Of a stretch of 64,000 bases of DNA, positions 29,545 through 43,900 are shown one piece after another; the stretch's first letter is position 1; every line of letters starts with the position of its first letter. Source of the DNA: Silurus meridionalis (lineage: Eukaryota; Chordata; Actinopteri; Siluriformes; Siluridae); NCBI RefSeq assembly GCF_014805685.1, contig NC_060885.1, positions 7,545,632-7,609,631 on the forward strand, given 5' to 3'. Both the position numbers and the translations under genes were made by a program. The notes beneath the pieces are model-generated. The model was given only the letters and a program-made list of their open reading frames with translations. It had not been told where the DNA came from and ran no database searches.

Positions 29545-31130
29545 TCCAAATTGATGAACGAGAAAAATGAGAGAGAGAGAAGGTTGAATGGTGTGGAGTT
29601 GGTGAATCAGGATGTAGATAGGATTAGTAAGGAGGAAGTAAGAGCAGCGATTAAGAGAATGAAGAGTGGAAAGTCGGTTGGACCAGATCACATACCGGTA
29701 GAAGCATGCCGATGTTTAGGAGAGATGGCAGTGGAGTTTTTAACCAGATTGTTTAACAAGATTTTGGAAGGTAAGAGGATGCCTGAGAAATGGAGAAGGA
29801 GTGTGCTGGTACCGATCTTTAAGCATAAGGGAGATGTGCAGACCTGCAGTAACTACAGGGGAATTAAGTTAATCAGTCACACCATGAAGTTATGGGAAAG
29901 AGTAGTGGAAGCCAGGCTGAGAGAAGAGGTGACCATCTGTGAGCAACAGTATGGTTTCATGCCGAGGAAGAGCACCACAGATGCCTTATTTGCTTTGAGG
30001 ATGTTGATGGAGAAGGATAGAGAAGGACAGAAGGAATTGCATTGTGTATTTGTGGATTTAGAGAAAGCGTACGACAGAGTGCCAAGAGAGGAGTTGTGGT
30101 ATTGTATGAGGAAGTCAGGTGTGTCAGAGAAGTATGTGAGGGTGGTGCAGGACATGTATGAGGACAGTGTAACAGCAGTGAAGTATGCAGTAGGAACGAC
30201 AGACTGGTTCAAGGTGAAGGTTGGACTGCATCAAGGTTCGGCCCTGAGCCCTTTCCTGTTTGCAGTGGTGATGGACAGGTTGATTAAATTAAAGGTCAGA
30301 CAGGAGTCTCCCTGGACTATGATTTTTGTGGATGATATTGTGATTTGTGGTGAGAGTAGAGAGCAGGTTGAGAAGAGCCTGGAGAGATGGAGGTATGCGC
30401 TGGAGAGAAGGGAAATAAAACTCAGTAGGAGTAAGACAGAGTACATGTGTGTAAATGAGAGGGAGGGCAGTGGAGTGATGCGGCTGCAGGGAGAAGAGGT
30501 GGAGAAGGTGGTGGAGTTTAGGTACCTGGGGTCAACAGTGCAAAGTAATGGAGAGTGTGTTAGGGAAGTAAAGAAAAGAGTGCAGGCAGGGTGGAGTGGG
30601 TGGAGAAGAATGATAGCAGAAGTGATTTCTGATAGTAGGGTATCTGCAAGAATGAAAGGGAAAGTTTATAGGACTGTGGTGAGACCTGCGATGTTGTATG
30701 TTGTATGGATTAGAAACAGTGGCATTGAGTAAAAGACAGGAGGTGGAGCTGGAGGTAGCAGAGCTGAAGATGTTAAGGTTTTCGTTGGGAGTGACGACGA
30801 TGGACAGGATTGGAAATGAGTTTATTAGAGGGACAGCGCATGTAGAACGTTTTGGAGACAAGGTGAGGGAGGCGAGATTGAGATGGTTTGGACATGTGCA
30901 GAGGAGGGACATGGGGTATATTGGTAGGAGAATGCTGAGTATGGAGCCACAAGGAAGGATGAAAAGAGGAAGACCAAGGAGGAGGTTCATGGATGTGATG
31001 AGGGAAGGCATGCAGGTAGTTGGTGTGAAAGAGGCAGATGTAGAGGACAGGGTGGTATGGAGACGGATGATCCGCTGTGGCGCCCCCTAATGGGAGCAGC
31101 CAAAAGAAAAAGAAGAAGACACTTGAATCC
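29545..31130 (+). mobile_element. Non-LTR retrotransposon (LINE) copy with reverse transcriptase, 5'-truncated
   Basis: The frame 29551-30732 encodes a reverse transcriptase: KSGKSVGPDHIPVE and WRRSVLVPIFKHKGD, then YRGIKLISHTMK, motif A VFVDLEKAYDRVP, motif B GLHQGSALSPFLFAV and motif C FVDDIV (usual F/YxDD). The frame breaks at about 30697, where TTGTATG is duplicated; it resumes at 30698-31090 with the C-terminal part ([24 protein letters not shown]). No endonuclease precedes the RT, and a (TTA)n tract abuts it, so it is 5'-truncated. The tail is rich in AAGAAG. The clade is not resolved (RTE-like is one option). It lies between the divergent HERC and ppm1k genes. Confidence 0.85.
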
Positions 31131-31189
31131 AAATTCCACTTAATATGTTCCTTAATTTTCGAGATCTTCCATTTTAGCAACAAGTAATA

Positions 31190-31328
31190 GTGATTAGTGA
31201 AGTATTTTTTATCTGACATATAAATATTAATAAATTAAATCATTACATTTTTTCTTAAATAAAAAAATCGATATTTATTAAGATACTTATGTTATATAAT
31301 AATTATTAATATAATATATGATATATTA

Positions 31329-31394
<66 letters not shown>

Positions 31395-31485
31395 TAATAG
31401 AATATTATAATTGTATTAAACTAAACTACAAATATTTAAAATGTATTATTAATTTTAAAATTACAATTTAATATTATATATATAA

Positions 31486-31530
<45 letters not shown>
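31190..31530. repeat. AT-rich block with (TA)n and (TTA)n
   Basis: (TA)n at 31334-31387 and (TTA)n at 31484-31530. No gene or clear regulatory motif. Confidence 0.85.
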
Positions 31531-31559
31531 CTATAATAGAAACGCATTTAAGACAGACT

Positions 31560-31660
31560 CTCTCATTGGCTGCGTGATATTTGTTCAGCGCACTGATTGG
31601 GTAATGGCTGCTTGTCCCGCCTTTGTGGGTGTGGCTAAATGGTGGCGCATACAGTAGCAG
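31560..31660 (+). promoter_or_regulatory. ppm1k promoter region
   Basis: Two inverted CCAAT boxes (ATTGG at about 31565 and 31594), a CCCGCC box near 31616 and a GTGGGTGTGGC KLF/Sp-like site follow the AT-rich block and precede a plausible non-coding exon. No TATA box. This is a typical housekeeping-promoter layout, inferred from motifs. Confidence 0.5.
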
Positions 31661-31725
31661 GAGCTCTTCTCGCCATTTGTGTTTGTACTCACCAGCATAA
31701 CCAGTCGTGTTTCCAGTGTGTTAAG
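31650..31725 (+). other. ppm1k: Candidate non-coding first exon of ppm1k
   Basis: The stretch ends at GTGTGTTAAG|GTGAGC, a strong donor. The next credible acceptor is TTTATTTTTTAG|GAACC at 34811, just before the ATG exon. The 5' boundary is a guess from the promoter motifs. Confidence 0.5.
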
Positions 31726-32744
31726 GTGAGCTTATTTCTTTATTATGATTTATCCTGGTTTTAACAGGCAGGATGGAGTATAATTGAAGGATTTACAAAG
31801 CGTTCAAAATAACATTCGTTGTGTTTTATTGCTATGTTTGGTGTTTAACGGTTAAATAAAGAAGCTCAGCCGTTGCTAAGATGTGTGTAGAAAATGCAGG
31901 TATATGGAGCAGCTGATGGGTGAATGTCTGGAAGTTTCTCGTGTAATAAAATGATACGGAAGTGTTCAGGGTGGTAATAATAATAATGATAATGATTAGC
32001 ATTGACTTTGCTAATGTTTAAAGGGAAATAAAAGAGCCCGAGTTTGCTAATAGCTTAGCCGGAGTGTTGCGTCATTCTCATCAAGGCGGCTTGTTAGTGT
32101 ATCTGTTAACAAAAAAAAAAAAAAACATGCAATTTTCATTTATTTCTGTGTTTTTTTTGTGTGTATTTTATGGGGTTACATGATAAATTCGTGTTGATTT
32201 TGTGAATAATTGTGCGGTGGTGTTGAGTGAATGAAGCCTCTGTTTATAGCGGTGGTAGAAGACAGAATGAGGGGCGGGGCAGCATAAAGGGGGCGGGACA
32301 TCAGAAGGGGGCGGGGCTTCTGACCTCACTACAAGTTTGCATCGTCCAGGCAAGGCATTCCTGTATAATGTGTTTGTGTGCTTTCAAATCTCAGAATCTT
32401 CAAAGTAAAATTTTAGGTTAAGCTTTATTCAAACATTTTGAATAAACAAACTGTATGGTCAAATGCCTTGCCGTCACCCCCAAGCATGACTTAGGATCAG
32501 CCCTCACTGACTTACTTTTAAATATATTTTAGTCCATAAATATGTATAAAATTTTCTTTCTTTCGTAGCGTTCCTCTTCGGTTGCACCGCTTAAAGGAGA
32601 GTAGGTTTAGGTTTGAGTTTCTATCCGATCCATTCGAGGTGGCAGCGCCGGGGCCGTCTAGCAGGCGTCCGATAATGTTGCCGTTTCTGCTACCTTTGAT
32701 TGGACGGTCGGAGAGCGCACTAGTCCGAGTTTGCAGACCGCATC

Positions 32745-32820
32745 TTTAGCAAACTGCACGAGCTACATTGGGGATATGTCTATTGTTAAAAGTGCTATAC
32801 AGATAAAATTGAGTTAGATC
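32745..32820 (+). repeat. L2-like LINE tail fragment
   Basis: ACATTGGGGATATGTCTATTG, AAAAGTGCTATACAGATAAA and an attached AATTGAG tail resemble the L2-like 3' end. In the ppm1k first intron. Confidence 0.5.
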
Positions 32821-33034
32821 TTAAAGTCGATGTGTTGAAAGAAGGAAAAATGGGTGGATGTGGAGGGGTCAGATTGTAAGGGCTTGACAGTCGGGTCAAA
32901 GCATTTTCGTGAAGGTCAGACTATACCGGACTGTGGTGGTTTCTACCTGCTAATAGTGGTCTGTAGAGGGAGGACTGGTACACCTATGACATGGAGTGAG
33001 TCGAGCAATCCCAATCCCACAGAAGAGCTACTGT

Positions 33035-33480
33035 AGCACATATTGCTGAAAACAGAAAGCAGTCTCTGTTAGAAAGGTGTTGGAACACACTGTGTATCAC
33101 AGCTTGCTGCATATGGAGGTGTGTAGCTGTAGACCAATCAGAGTAGCCATGCTGGCAAAAAGCCCCAGTAATGGGTGGGATGAACATCTGAAACGGACTA
33201 TGGAGCAACGGAAGAAGGTGGTTTTCGCTTTTTTTGTGCTAATCTGGTGAAAAGATGACATCAGTGTTCATTATGCAAAGGCAGTGTGTAGCTCTGGGGA
33301 ATGTTCTGCAGGGAAACCTTGGGCCATTTCTTTCATTTGGACTTTATTTGGACACATACCATAAACCTAAACACATAATTTCATGGCATGGGTACTCCCT
33401 AATTACAGAGGTCAAAGCATTGAAGGGGTTGACTTGGCTTCCATATTCCCCACTTTTCATTTTTGTAGAGTAGTATATAT
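33035..33480 (+). mobile_element. Tc1-like transposase fragment
   Basis: Contains TAGCTGTAGACCAATCAGAG, GGATGAACATCTGAAACGG and GGAGCAACGGAAGAAGGTGG. These match a Tc1 transposase stretch in the sense direction, the same family as 9000-9295 and 48315-48640, which are antisense. Broken by stops and deletions. In the first ppm1k intron. Confidence 0.6.
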
Positions 33481-34910
33481 GTATAAGGGATATAGCAGCA
33501 TTTTATTGAAAAGTGGTTCAAGCTCTCAATAACTGAGATTCCAAGACACACCACACCTGTACCAACTCTAAAGGTGGAACAAGCACTAAAGGGTTTAGGA
33601 AGAAAAATATTTCGAATACCAATACCACCTCCAAGTCATGCCTTTCACATAACTGCAGCCATGTACAGTTCTGTGTTTAAATGGAATGCAGTGTAACCAT
33701 TAGAGTATGAAATGTGATACTCAAAAACCCCAAACTACACTAGCTATATGAAGGTGAAACGTATTATAAAATCTTTGTATATTTGAAAGGACGCTATTTT
33801 TGAGTCTGGGATTTATCACGTCATCACCATCGCGAGCTGAAACAGAGAGGGCATGTGGGGAAGTGGTGTGTCTCGTCGAAAGGTCAGTAATGCCGTGTTC
33901 TCCGTGATGTTTGATAGCCGTCGCGTGTGATGACCTTAGGAACATAGCAGAGGTAACAATGTTCACAACAGTAATAGATTACAGCTATGTAGAACGTTTT
34001 CAGCGCAGGAGGAGGCTGTGAAACGATCGTGGAGTTGTAGCTGGACAGTAAAGGTTCGAGAAGCAGTGGAGGAAGGAGCTTGGTGAGGTGGTAGGAGATG
34101 GTAGTAGATAGTATATACGGTGTAGTTTGATCTCTTTTAACTTCGTATTTTAACAGTATCGATTATGTAGATGTCTTACTAATTCCACTGCTCGCTTTGG
34201 GTTTTTCAACCTGTCTGGTGTTTCATTCACTAAACCAGAGATTCCCAAACACGAGAAGAGGGAAAGAACTCAGATCTTCAGATCAGGATAATAGTTTTAT
34301 TGTAGGCTGCATAAACCTTGAGCTTTGTTGGTGAAACAAACCCAAAATCAATTTCTGTTTTCATTGTACTAATGTTCAGTTTATTTTTTTAGCTCTTTAT
34401 AGGAAAAAGTTTGGACAGATGTGGATTTTGCAGTGTTCTTGTCATAGTCTATTTGTTTAACGTTGACCTTCTAACTGAGCCTCCCCTAAACTCACTATCG
34501 CAACGCGACCTTCCTTCGACCTTTCCTTAGTCCTTCTCCTCAGTGGGAGAGAGTTCCTGAGCACACTCGCTGCACTGTTTGTTTCCGGTTATGGATCGTG
34601 ACACGTCTTAACATTTTTTGCCCAGGTTATATATTAAGCTTTTTGAAGACGAAGGGAAGGCAGTGGTGCACTCAGGGGAAAACATGAGCGCAAAACAAAT
34701 TGCATAAATAAATGCAGCACATTGCTTTGAAAACCTGAATGTCAATGTTTCACTGTAACCCATTTAAATAAATTTTTACCAAAATCCTTTTTTCTGTTGT
34801 TTATTTTTTAGGAACCTCCTAAAACCTCCTTACAGCTGCTGCATCTGATACAGTCTGGTTTAAGAAGCTTGTTTCCCCCTTTTTGGTATTTCACAGTCTG
34901 TTACTGAGCT

Positions 34911-37900
34911 ATGTCGGTGGCGGTTCTCGTGCAGCTGGCCTCGCATGGAGGGTCGCGCGTGTGCCGCAGGATGCTTCAAAACAGGGTCCACTTTATTCAG
35001 GACAAGCTGCTGCGGTCGCTGCACAGCCCGTCAGGCCCCCGCGCCAGCAACTCGCGCTTCGACCCAGACAGCAGCGGGCGCCCCACCACCTGGGACTCCT
35101 TCGGCATTTGGGACAACCGCATCGATGAGCCGATTCTGCTGCCATCCAGCATCCGCTACGGCAAACCCATCCCCAAAGTCAGCCTGTCCAAGGTGGGCTG
35201 CTCCTCACACATCGGCCAGCGAAAAGAGAACGAGGATCGATACCAAGTGTCGCAAATGACCAGCGACATCCTTTACTTCGCCGTGTTCGATGGCCACGCT
35301 GGCGCTCAGGCTGCCGACTTTTGCCATAAGTACATGGAGCAGCATATTAAGTAAGTGTTCCCACAGAGACAACGATTTCCTTTCAATCAGACTCAAATTT
35401 CGAAACTCTGTTCGCTACCTCTATTTGCAGTTTTAATATACAAATCTTAAAGGTCGATTAATTGTTTTTTCCCGAACTATCAGCATGGAAAATCTACGCT
35501 GATAGTTTTTCCGGCTCGATTCACCTTTAGAGGCTAGAGCGGTCTCTAGTGGCACAGTGCGCAAACAAGCCTATGTTGTATTTATAATTTATTATTAATA
35601 TAATTGTATATATTTGTTAATATTTATTTATTTAATTTAGAACGTTTTCATGACTTAGTATTCAGATTTCCTTTTTTTATTATTATTAAAATTATTAATT
35701 TCTTTGTGATTACTGTTCAGTGCTATTTTACTTATGTAAAACAGTGTTATGTTTGTTTCTTTTTTTTATCCAGTATTCATTTTAAAAACTATAGGCCGAT
35801 TCATGCGCAAAACAAAGTATGTGTGTGTGTATATGTATATGTGTGTATATATATTAATATAATGCTATAGTTTTGATAAAAAAAAATTTTTTAGTAACAA
35901 TTATTAATTTACTGGATATTATTCAATTATACATCATTCTTTGTGATTTCTGAAACTGTAAAGATTAAATGCGGCCCTTTTCAAAGAAAAGTGTTTGAAA
36001 ATGTTTTTTTGAAAATGTTGCAGTGTCTTTATAAACATAGATTTATAAACCCACTATATCTTGCACTCGTTGCAGTAATTGGCAATATTCATCGATAGCG
36101 ACTTCAAAGTACTCTGTCCATGGTTCTGGATAAGGGCGTCTGCAGAATGCCGTAAATGCAAACATCAGCAGTGTTTATGGAAACAGAGCTGTATAACCCT
36201 TCCACAACTAGTTCTATTTTTTAATTTAATTATCAAATTACCCGAATGTAGTCTCGATAACAACCCCGAGTCTGTCGTATTTATGTATTTAAGTAATTAT
36301 CCAAGCTTTATGAGTGTTTATTTTTTGATAAAATGATGGTATCTGTGTTGTTTTGACCCACACAGGCATGGTGAATATAATCAATCTAAAGTGTTGTAGA
36401 CTCATGGCACTGTGCTCAACACATTTGTTTACAGAGAGCTCGTGGCTAAAGAGGACAACCTCGAGGTCATCCTGACAAACGCTTTTCTAAATGTGGACAA
36501 AGCGTTAGCGAGGCACCTTCACTTCAGTGCAGACGGTAGGTAACCTCGCTGCTGTTTATTCTGCTGGAGTGGGATTTCAGTCATGCTTATCTGCTTGAGA
36601 GATTAGTGTGGGTACTTTAGTTAGAAGTTAGCAATTTAACCAGTTTAGGTCTTCAGCTTAATGCCATGCTATTAGGATGCACTTTATTGGGCCAACAGTG
36701 GTGTATTTATCTTACATTTACTGCCAGGTTCATGAATATTTGGACACGTACAGTTTATTTTCAGCTGTCTACATAGTATATAGGAGATATTTAAATCATG
36801 TATATATATATATTATGCTCAACCCTTTTAATGTTGTGGTTCAATTTGGACTTGTTGCTGGTAACCTTCAACATGAAGTCCACAAGCTGTTCTTATCAGT
36901 GAAGCAGCTCATCACGGTGAAATGTCAGAAACATTACATGTGACCTGTCGAGTACATTTGCAAAATGAAAGAATGCACTAGCCAGTTGAGGAATACAAAA
37001 AAGGAAAATAAATGATTTGGCTTAGATCAAGAGCATCCTCCAGGAGGTAGAAGAAAAGCCTTACTAGATACAGAACAACTTTTATCACCCAAAAAGTAGC
37101 TTTTTTTGTTGCAAAAAAACAGTTTTTAATAAGAATGATAAGAAGAAAAGAGTATGAAGAAGGAAAGGTACTGCTCATGATCCAAAGTGTACCACCTCAT
37201 CTGCACTACCTAAAGCATTTTTTTAAAAGCGAAGTGAAATTTCCTGCAGTGACCAAATCTTGAATCCAACTGAATGAACATTTCACGTTCTTAAGTGAAG
37301 AGAAAACGTAGCATGAACAAAGCTGTACAGTCCTGGTGGAACAATCACCAGGAGAAAAACAAAACATCGGCTGATGTTTTTGGATTCCAGAACGCGGACA
37401 GCTAGTGATTTTCTCCAAAAATGGCAATGTGACCCCATAAGGTCATCAGCATATAAAAAGTGTGTTCTTCCTTCCATTTTTAATAAGTAAATATAAATCA
37501 TTGAATTTCAACTACTATATACTGAAGCAGGCAGCTGAATTAATATATTTCATAGTATAGTTTAATAACAGTATTTGTGAAATATTTATTGAACCTGGCT
37601 GTTTGTTTGTTTGTTTTTTTCCGACATGATGAAGCTAAATTTTGAGAATGTATTAAAGCCACATATTCCAAAAACGAAGACAAACTGCAACTCAAACGTT
37701 TAATTTTTTTGATTTTGGTACAAGTGGATGCATCTCATTTATATGCATGGCTTGCATAACAATTGGGTGGTTGAAATAAGTTTTTCACAAAGCATTTTCA
37801 GAAAATTGCCACAATAAAAGACATGCCCACTTTTACCATCATCAAAAAATCTAGATTAGCATGGTTTGCTGTTTGATCTGCATCAAACTTATTTTCCTAT

Positions 37901-40900
37901 AACCACATGCTTTTACAACGTGTTTTATTTCTCTTATACCACAGCAAATTAGAGATTCTTTTGAAAAACGTATTGATAGTTAATCAATTATGTTCAACAA
38001 AACAAATTCCTGTTGTCACTTCAGTGCCGGTCCCAAGCCCGGATAAATGGGGAGGGTTGTGTTAGGAAGGGCATCCAGCATCAAATCAAACATGCGGAGG
38101 ATCCGCTGTGGCGACCCCTAACGACAGAAGCCGAAAGAAAGTTTTACTTGTGGTATGGCAGCTTTAAACAGCTACCTTCTCGTGTCTTTAGTTTTTTCTT
38201 TAGTCTTAAGAAAAGCTAAACAGAACAGCTTTAGAAGTAGACATTTTAGGCCTTAAAAAGCTGTTCTAGGTCGTAAATAATTTTAAACAGGTCAGAATTT
38301 TCTGATTTCCGATGCAACGCTACCTGTAATGCTCACTGCAGCACATTAGAATGTGTTTGTTTGTTAGTCTTTCTGTGATGGTCGCAAAATCTCTTGGATT
38401 GTACTACAGATGTAAGACGGATTTGATTTTTCAGCTACAAGAAAGTTTTACACTACTTGGCCTGAAAACATTAATTTAGTGTTTACTTAAGGCTAGTTGC
38501 CACGTAATACCTACGTTTTTCGTGTTCGTGTTTTTGATGTCACGATAAAGGTTTTCAATTTTATTCTTAATGGATTAAAAAATTTCTGTAACTAGAGACT
38601 TCTATAAAAGCTTAATCAAATTAGCAGCCAGTACTACTATACATCTAATTAACCTTCTGAATAATTAGAGTTGAGAATTTAACAGAGCTGTGGTATAAGA
38701 CTTATAATAACACTCGAACCCTGTCGTGTGTTCACGTGACAAATCCATTGGCAATTTCCCACCAGTCTTGAAACAAATTGATGGATTCAGCTACGAGCTA
38801 GTTTTCTGTTTTAATATAAAATCAATTTTCTGCGTTTAGTATATCCTGGGGAAAGAAAAATACATAACGGGAAAGCTTCTACTTTTGTTTTCTGGTTTCA
38901 CACAGTTGTGAAAGTTTATACTTTTTCATTATCTTTCTAGCGAGTTAGTTTTAAAAGCTACAGAATAGAGGTACTCAAGTCTTGCAGCTCGAAGCGTTTA
39001 GATAGAATTAACCCTCACCATGTCACTCTTGTACTGTGTGTCCCGATCATGGCCTTGGTGCCTGCAATGTACAACCTTGCCCTTTGTGTGTGTGTGCGTG
39101 TTATGACAGCTGCGGACCCAGCTAAGAACCCATAAGAGCGGCAGCTCCACGCTACCTTTTTGGAAGGCGAGGAGCTAGATTGGTCCAGCGGGTCCTTGCG
39201 TGGGCTTCTGGAAGGTTCCTCAACTTTCTCTCCCCTTTCTTTCTGAATCTCTCTCTCTCTCTCTCCCTCTTTCTCTCTCTTCCTCCAAGTCTCTCTAGCT
39301 ACTTCCTGTTTGTCCAAACATTACTGAAAAAGAAAGACGAGTTGAACAAAGTTGTGATCAGGGTTTGTTGTTTGTCACACATTGAATGCTGAAGAACCAA
39401 TCAGCACTGAGTTGTTAGTTTATTAGATAGAGCAGGTTTTTGTTATAGTTATAGTTTAGCTAGTAGATGTAAAAAGTCTGCACATCCCTGCTGTTAGAAC
39501 CGCAGGGTATTTGTGATGTAAAAACATGAAACCAAGAGGAATAAAGTCTTTAATTTCAAATAGTAAAAAAAACAACAACTAAGAAACATATAGAAATGAT
39601 GGCGGAAAGAAAAACGACACTACCTGGTTGCAAACCTTGGAGAATGTAACCAACTCGTGTGCAGAATCGAGTCATTATCTTAGATCGGCCATAAATAATT
39701 CCCAAATATAAACCAGCTGTTTCTGTCTCTAAGATTTTCTTGATATCTTCTTGGTTTTATCCAAAAGCTGAAGCCATGGTTCAACTTTTGGTAGGTTTGA
39801 GATCAAAAGATGAAAAAAGGACGATAGAGCAGGACTTCAGCTCTCCTGACATTCCTGATCTGCTAAATAACCTCTAAACCAACCCATTTTTCAGATCATT
39901 AGAAATATTGGAACAGACTAAGGTTTCTTGTAGTTGAGTTAATAGCTGTGAATGTTCTTTTCAGCATTGAGTCCAAAGTAAACCAACTTGAAGACCAGCA
40001 TTCTCTCTGTGTGGGGAAGATGTAAGCCATTTTGAAGCTGACAGTAAGACACGAATTTCACCAGCTAGCATAGCAATTTAAAATGTCCTGAAAAAATACC
40101 TCTACATTAACAGTATCAACAAGCAGATATTCAGCAGGTCAACCAAGAATAACTGTTTTCTGTATCTTAATCTGTGAGATCTGTAGCGGAAAACATAAAC
40201 AGCCAATGACATCATTAACAACAGGAGTGAAGGCATCACTGTCCACCACTTAAATACAAATTTGAGAAAAGAAAACTAGAGGGTGAACTAAAACATGCAA
40301 CCACTCATGGGCAAATATTAAAAGGCCAGATTGGAAATGTTTAAAAAAATACCGAATGTGGAGAAAGAAAGGATCTGTTAATGAGCCACAATATTGAGGC
40401 TAATTGTTCAAGCATTGTGGAGGTAGTGTCATGGCTTTTTCTTGCATGACTCTCTCTGGAGTCATCTCACTAATCTTAATGATAATGTAACACATGATAG
40501 TAGTAGTAGATTGATTTCAGAAGTATATAGAATCATCCAATCTGCCAATTTAAAAAGAAATGCAAACAATTAACACATTATTTGCAGTATTTCATGCAAT
40601 GTATTGAAGCTGTGTATTTCACTTGGATTTAAGAAAAGACTAAATATTTCAATGCTTTTGCTCACTTAAAAACTGCAATCGTCTACCAAAGTTGCCAGGA
40701 AAGAAAACTATCGTGTTTTATTCATCTTTTGATCTCAAACCCAGATGTGTTTGATGTATAGCAAAAACAAAACAATTGAACCGTGTATACAGTGCATCAC
40801 TTTTTTACACGTTCCAGCCTTATTCCAAAAAGGATTAAGTTCATTATTTTCCTCAAAAATCTACAAACAACACCCCATAACGACAACGTGAAAGAGGTTT

Positions 40901-43900
40901 GTTTGAAATCTTTGCAAATGTATTAAAGCTAAAAAAAAATTATTCAGTAAAAATAAGTATTCACGGCCTTTGCTCAATACTTTGTTGGAGCCTCTTTGGC
41001 ACCAGAATTCATCTTTCACTCGTTCCTGACCAGTCTCTTAGTTCCTGCTGCAGAAAAACATCACCACAGCATGAGGCTACAACCACCATGCTTTACTGTG
41101 GGGATGGTATTGGCCAGGTGATGAGTGGTACCTTTTACAGAGGAGTGGCATACATCTGGCTACTGTACCATGCATGCCTGATTGGTAGAGTGCTGCAGAA
41201 ATGGTTGATCTGTACCCACAGAGAAACACTGGAGCTCTTTCAGAGTGACTAAAGCCCTTCTTCCCTGATCGGGCAGCTTTGCTCTAGGAAGAGTCCTGGT
41301 GGTTCCAAACTTCTTCTGTTCATGGATGATTGAGGCCACTTTGCTCATTGGGACATTCAATGCTGCAGAGATTTTTCTGTACCCTTCCCCAGATATGTGC
41401 CTCTAAACGATCCTGTATTGGAGGTCTACAGACAATTCCTTGGATTACATGGCTTGTGCTCTGACATGCACTGTTAACTGTGGGACCTCATATAGACAGG
41501 TGTGCGCGTTTCCAAATTATGTCCAATCAACTGAATTGACCACAGGTGGGCTCCAATTAAGTTGTAGAAACACCTCAAGGATGATCAGTGGAAACCGGGT
41601 GCGCCTGAGCTCAATTTTGAGTGTCATGGCAAAGTGAATACTTATGTACATGTGATTTTATTTTCATTTTTTTACCTTTTTAAACATTTGCAAAGATTTC
41701 AAACTTCACATTTTTTCATGCTGACTTTATGGGGTATTGATTGTAGAATCTTATGGAAAATAATTAATGTAATCCATTTAGGAATAAGGATGTAACAACA
41801 AAATGTATGCATACTTACACACTACACTTAGGCCGAGGGTACAATATATGGACAAAGGTATCGGGACACCTGACTTTTCCAGCCATATTTGGTTCTTCCT
41901 CAAAATCTTCCCACTTTTTCCTTCACTTGAACTAGGAGACCCAAACCTGTACCAGCATCACAAATTCCACCTGTGCACCATTCCAGCTTCATTACGATAT
42001 GCTTTACATGGCTTGGAGTGGAAGATCTGGAGTGGCCTATTTTAGAGCTCTGACCTCAAACCTACTAAACACCTTAGGATGATACACTGACTGTACACCA
42101 GGCCTCCTCACCTACACCTACACCAGTACCTGGCTTTACCAACACCCTTGTTGCTGAATGAGCACAAATCTCCACAATCACACTTCAAAATGTAGTGAAA
42201 TGGGGACTAAACGTGCAACAGGATGTTCAAAAAGTTCATACATACATTTGGTCAGGTGTCCACAAACTTTTGTCTATGTATTGTATGTGGACAGGTTTTT
42301 TTTTTAAAACCTAAAACCTCCGAAAATGAAAACTTTTCTATGTAACAAACGCCACCATCCGTTAATGTGCATCAGACTGTAAGTCCTCCAGTCAGCTGAT
42401 AGATTACTTTATCTAATGTATGCCATATTAAGCTGTTATGCATGTTTAACTGCTCGAGGCATTGCTTTTTCTATCACACAATTTCACTCATTGTGTTATG
42501 TAGAGAGCAGGAAGTTTTGGATTGAATTAGGAATTCTCACTCCCCCTTTCAGACCCTTGTTGCACTGCGGTTTGGCATGCTCTACTTACATTCATCTTCG
42601 TTTTCTTTCTCTCATATCTCTGTGCCCTTCCCAAAAGAACACCATTTAACCCTGCATGATTAGCCCCACCCCATCCATTCTCTCTTTTGGAAGTTTTCCT
42701 GAACACTTCCTATCTCCTTGTATATCTATGGAGTTCATCAAAGTTGTGTGTGTGAGAGAGAAAAAGTAGAGCCTGTGTGACTACAGCAGTGTGTGTGTTT
42801 GTGTATGTACACTCAACTCAGTGAGTGCATGATTTTTACATCATGCCCTGTTTAATGCAACATCGTTGTTAATCCAACGCTCTAATGTTTAACTCCCAGG
42901 CTCTCTCTTTGGTGCTTTACAGCCTCGGTGCTAAGTGCAGGCACCACAGCAACGGTGGCGCTGCTGAGAGACGGCATCGAGCTGGTGGTGGCCAGCGTCG
43001 GAGACAGTCGTGCGATGCTCTGCCGGAAGGGCAAAGCACTTAAACTTACTGTGGACCACACACCCGAGAGGAAGGATGAAAAAGAGAGGTGAGGAAGTGG
43101 CCAATGGGGCAACATGGTGCTAGAGGGTTCTTCATTCCATTATGAAGGCCTTTATCATTTTTTTTTTTGTACACAATGTTCTTTAATAGTCTTATATAAA
43201 CCACTGTGACCCTGACCAGGCATTTACTAAGGATGGTTGAAGACTCAAAATAGATGTTAATGAAAATGGGCTTATGGGTCAATCAAAAAGTGGTTATATC
43301 AGACCACTTACTCAGTAGTGCATAAACGTTCATGCCTCCAGTGGCAATTTTTTATAAAATATTATTTTAGAAGAGCGTGGCAGAGACCAAACAAACTGTC
43401 GGTCCACCGAATATTTCTGCATGAAGAACAGGGATTGTAGTCAGAACATATTCTAAAATGGTTTGGTATGAATACAGATGTGTGGAATTTTTACATGAAA
43501 GATTTTAACTCACCTTCTGATCAGAAGTCCAACTTTTTAACCACTGAGCTACCCCTTGTATATACCCTGTATAGTATTATATGTCTGCAAAGAATTATTG
43601 CCATCCTTGCAAAGTTTTGAGTCAAAAAGCATCTGTAAAAAATGAGAACGGTAATTGAGGTAAATCTGTTATAAGAAATGAACTTATAAAAAAGGTCCTA
43701 CGAATTCATTATTTTCCACTCATACTTGTTTCATTGTTGAAATCAAGTTCATCTTATTGTGTCTTCATCATTTAGATTCTTTATGCTATAGATGCTGCTG
43801 CAATCATCAGACTGCCTTTTCTCCCACGACTTTTCCATACACTCTTTTATCCTAGATGCTGATAGAAAGATTCTGTATATTTTTCTACGTAGATGAAATT

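Noticed and set aside
34883..35259. Two frames overlapping the ppm1k ATG exon in other phases
   Set aside because: GC-rich shadow frames of the real exon; Ala/Arg/Pro rich without family resemblance.
39015..39317. 100-codon minus-strand frame rich in Arg and Glu
   Set aside because: Overlaps a CT-rich stretch in a ppm1k intron; no splice sites or family match.
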